A stretch of DNA of 37,184 bases from an uncultured Clostridia bacterium. GTDB lineage: Bacteria; Bacillota; Clostridia; TANB77; CAG-508. The position numbers and the translations under genes were made by a program. Below are positions 36,181-37,184 of the stretch, one piece after another; position 1 is the first letter of the stretch, and every line of letters begins with the position of its first letter. The stretch spans positions 1-37,184 of the forward strand of contig CANQZV010000006.1 of the NCBI GenBank assembly GCA_947628425.1. The letters are read 5' to 3'. The notes below the pieces were generated by a model that made no database searches, was not told the origin of the DNA, and worked only from the letters and a program-made list of their open reading frames with translations.

Positions 36181-36465
36181 ATGAGCAGTGAAAAATTAAA
36201 ACGGGATGAAAAAATTTTGCTTGTATTGCTAGTAGCATATTTATTTTGCTTTTGGTTGCAAGTTACATTTGCATTCACAGCTAGCTTACATTTGGCAGTT
36301 TTGAATTCTGTTATAATTTTAGGAGTTGTTATAGCTGCAGTATATTATGCAACTAAAACAGATCCTAACTCAAAACGCATAACTATTGGAGAGATAATTA
36401 CAACTTTACTTGCTTGGATTATACCAAATGGTATAGCGTTAATAATTTATAGGGTACTACTGTAA
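36181..36465 (+). CDS. Small three-span membrane protein, unknown
   Basis: This 94-residue protein has a charged start (MSSEKLKRDEK) and hydrophobic segments at about 11-35, 37-56 and 70-93, the last containing the sequence LLAWIIPNGIALIIYRVLL. I recognise no family. The loop after the second span is basic and polar (TKTDPNSKR). AGGAGG lies before the ATG and a terminator follows closely, so it is a compact single-gene unit and probably real. The function is unknown. Confidence 0.7.
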   Translation: MSSEKLKRDEKILLVLLVAYLFCFWLQVTFAFTASLHLAVLNSVIILGVVIAAVYYATKTDPNSKRITIGEIITTLLAWIIPNGIALIIYRVLL

Positions 36466-36470
36466 GTCTA

Positions 36471-36503
36471 AAAAGGGGGGAGAAAAATTCTCCTCTTTTT
36501 TTA
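36471..36503 (+). terminator. Terminator after the small membrane protein
   Basis: GGGGAGAA pairs with TTCTCCTC around AAA (about 36477-36495), followed by a run of T. Confidence 0.88.
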
Positions 36504-36628
36504 TATAAACTCTTATTATATAAAAACGTTATAATTATTATTAGTATTGAAATTTGTAAAATAATAATTATAAAAATAGTGGAAATATAAAATAAAATAT
36601 GATATAGTATAAAGGTACAAAAATATAT

Positions 36629-36702
36629 TGGGGTATCGCCAAGCGGTAAGGCATCGGACTCTGACTCTTGTCGTTATACCTCGAATAATAAATTTTGTAA
36701 TA
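36629..36702 (+). pseudogene. Degenerate tRNA-Gln copy
   Basis: The 5' half is a normal tRNA-Gln: acceptor TGGGGTA, D-arm GCCAAGCGGTAAGGC and anticodon loop CTCTGAC in ATCGGACTCTGACTC. After the anticodon the sequence decays; a T-loop-like CTCGAAT remains, but no 3' acceptor TACCCCA or CCA is present. It lies 166 bases before an intact copy and is probably a residue of duplication or an old integration in the tRNA. Confidence 0.65.
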
Positions 36703-36718
36703 CTTGAAATATAAGGCT

Positions 36719-36774
36719 TAGATGTTCTATAATAATTAAAAAATCGTAGAACATCTAACCAAATATCTAACCAA
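36719..36774. repeat. Hairpin and ATCTAACCAA direct repeats between the tRNA copies
   Basis: TAGATGTTCTA (36719-36729) is inverted as TAGAACATCTA (36747-36757). ATCTAACCAA then occurs at 36753-36762 and 36765-36774 with a 12-base period. The short repeats near a tRNA attachment site resemble recombinase arm sites, but this is speculative. Confidence 0.4.
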
Positions 36775-36794
36775 TTAAATATCTTTAAAAATAT

Positions 36795-36870
36795 TGGGGT
36801 GTCGCCAAGTGGTAAGGCAATCGGCTCTGACCCGATCATTTCGTAAGTTCGAATCTTACCACCCCAGCCA
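36795..36870 (+). tRNA. tRNA-Gln (anticodon CTG)
   Basis: It folds fully: acceptor TGGGGTG with CACCCCA, D-arm GCC/GGC, anticodon stem ATCGG/CCGAT with loop CTCTGAC, T-arm GTAAG/CTTAC around TTCGAAT, discriminator G, then an encoded CCA at 36868-36870. The anticodon CTG (36827-36829) reads CAG codons, a minor Gln codon in A+T-rich genomes. The 3' end lies 5 bases from the stop of an oppositely directed integrase gene, so it is the likely attachment site of that element. Confidence 0.95.
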
Positions 36871-36875
36871 GTATC

Positions 36876-37184
36876 TTAGTCTGTAAATGTAAGCACATTT
36901 GATAATACATTTGCAGATTTATTTTTTGTATCTTTTTCTAAATGGGCATAGATATTAGCAGTAGTAGAATAAGTAGAATGACCTAACCAATCTTGTATTT
37001 CTTTCATAGGTATTCCTTTAGCAAGCAAAAGACTCGCACAAGAATGCCTTAAATCGTGAAATCTAATTTTTCTCAAAATATCTTTATTTTTATTCATTAT
37101 TAAAGTAAAATGGTCTGTTACATACTCTGGTCTAAATAATTTGCCCATAGAATCTACACAGATATAATCTAAATATTTTTTATT
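36876..37184 (-). CDS. Tyrosine recombinase/integrase, C-terminal part (runs off window)
   Basis: About 102 residues are visible and the frame stays open to the window edge. The catalytic core holds the RFHDLRHSCASLLLAKGI block (H-x-x-R box), DWLGHSTYSTTANIYAHL (second His and the nucleophile Tyr) and a short tail. It reads toward tRNA-Gln and stops 5 bases away, the usual position for an integrase at the end of an integrative element or prophage inserted in the tRNA 3' end. The rest of the element should lie to the right. The upstream part of the gene is outside the window. Confidence 0.9.
   Translation of the reverse strand, partial: NKKYLDYICVDSMGKLFRPEYVTDHFTLIMNKNKDILRKIRFHDLRHSCASLLLAKGIPMKEIQDWLGHSTYSTTANIYAHLEKDTKNKSANVLSNVLTFTD

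Noticed and set aside
36516-36839. 107-codon minus-strand ORF over the tRNA region
   Set aside because: It crosses both tRNA copies and has no coding character.
1-37184. CRISPR array, insertion sequence or rRNA
   Set aside because: No regularly spaced repeats, transposase or rRNA sequence seen.

Overview
The window is strongly A+T-rich chromosomal DNA from an endospore-forming, low-GC Gram-positive bacterium, most likely a Clostridia member. The evidence is a spoIIAA-spoIIAB-sigF operon followed by spoIID and spoIIQ, plus spoVT, a clostridial-style glycolytic cluster, consensus sigma-A promoters and strong Shine-Dalgarno sites. I cannot name a species.

Region 1 (about 90-13650) is a surface-polysaccharide operon on the + strand. 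It runs from a polyprenyl-phosphate sugar transferase through a WbuB-like GT4 enzyme, the complete UDP-N-acetyl-L-fucosamine pathway (capE, capF, capG), further GT2 and GT4 enzymes, an HtrL/YibB-type protein and an EpsG/Wzy-like polymerase to a last GT2. Its 3' end is decayed: a polysaccharide pyruvyl transferase and a Wzx flippase survive only as frameshifted, deleted fragments. The locus therefore has a polymerase but no intact flippase in view.

Region 2 (13826-17913) is an accessory island. It holds a small XRE repressor facing away from a consensus promoter decorated with three AATACTT repeats about 20 bp apart, then an acyltransferase-3 membrane protein, a decayed stretch, and a multi-span membrane protein carrying GT51 (peptidoglycan glycosyltransferase) motifs. 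A Panacea/SocA (DUF4065) protein follows 56 bp later, with a small truncated ORF overlapping its stop. The GT51-Panacea pair looks like a candidate toxin-antitoxin or cell-wall-control module and is the most novel item here.

Region 3 (17932-23632) contains recD2, a RelE/ParE-type toxin-antitoxin pair, comFC and a large KAP-like P-loop NTPase. Region 4 (23682-27882) is the sporulation block: spoVT, spoIIAA-spoIIAB-sigF, spoIID and spoIIQ. spoIID is split by a frameshift between its membrane anchor and its catalytic domain as sequenced. Region 5 (27925-32689) is glycolytic: gap (separate transcript), pgk, tpiA, gpmI.

Region 6 (32741-36503) has an orphan YezG-family immunity protein, a NifU-like scaffold next to a GGGtGRT-family protein (a conserved pair of unknown role), a YgjP/DUF45-like protein with altered catalytic motifs behind a palindromic operator-promoter, and a small three-span membrane protein. 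Region 7 (36629-37184) has a degenerate tRNA-Gln copy, an intact tRNA-Gln(CTG), and the C-terminal end of a tyrosine integrase pointing at the tRNA. This marks the edge of an integrated element that continues beyond the window.
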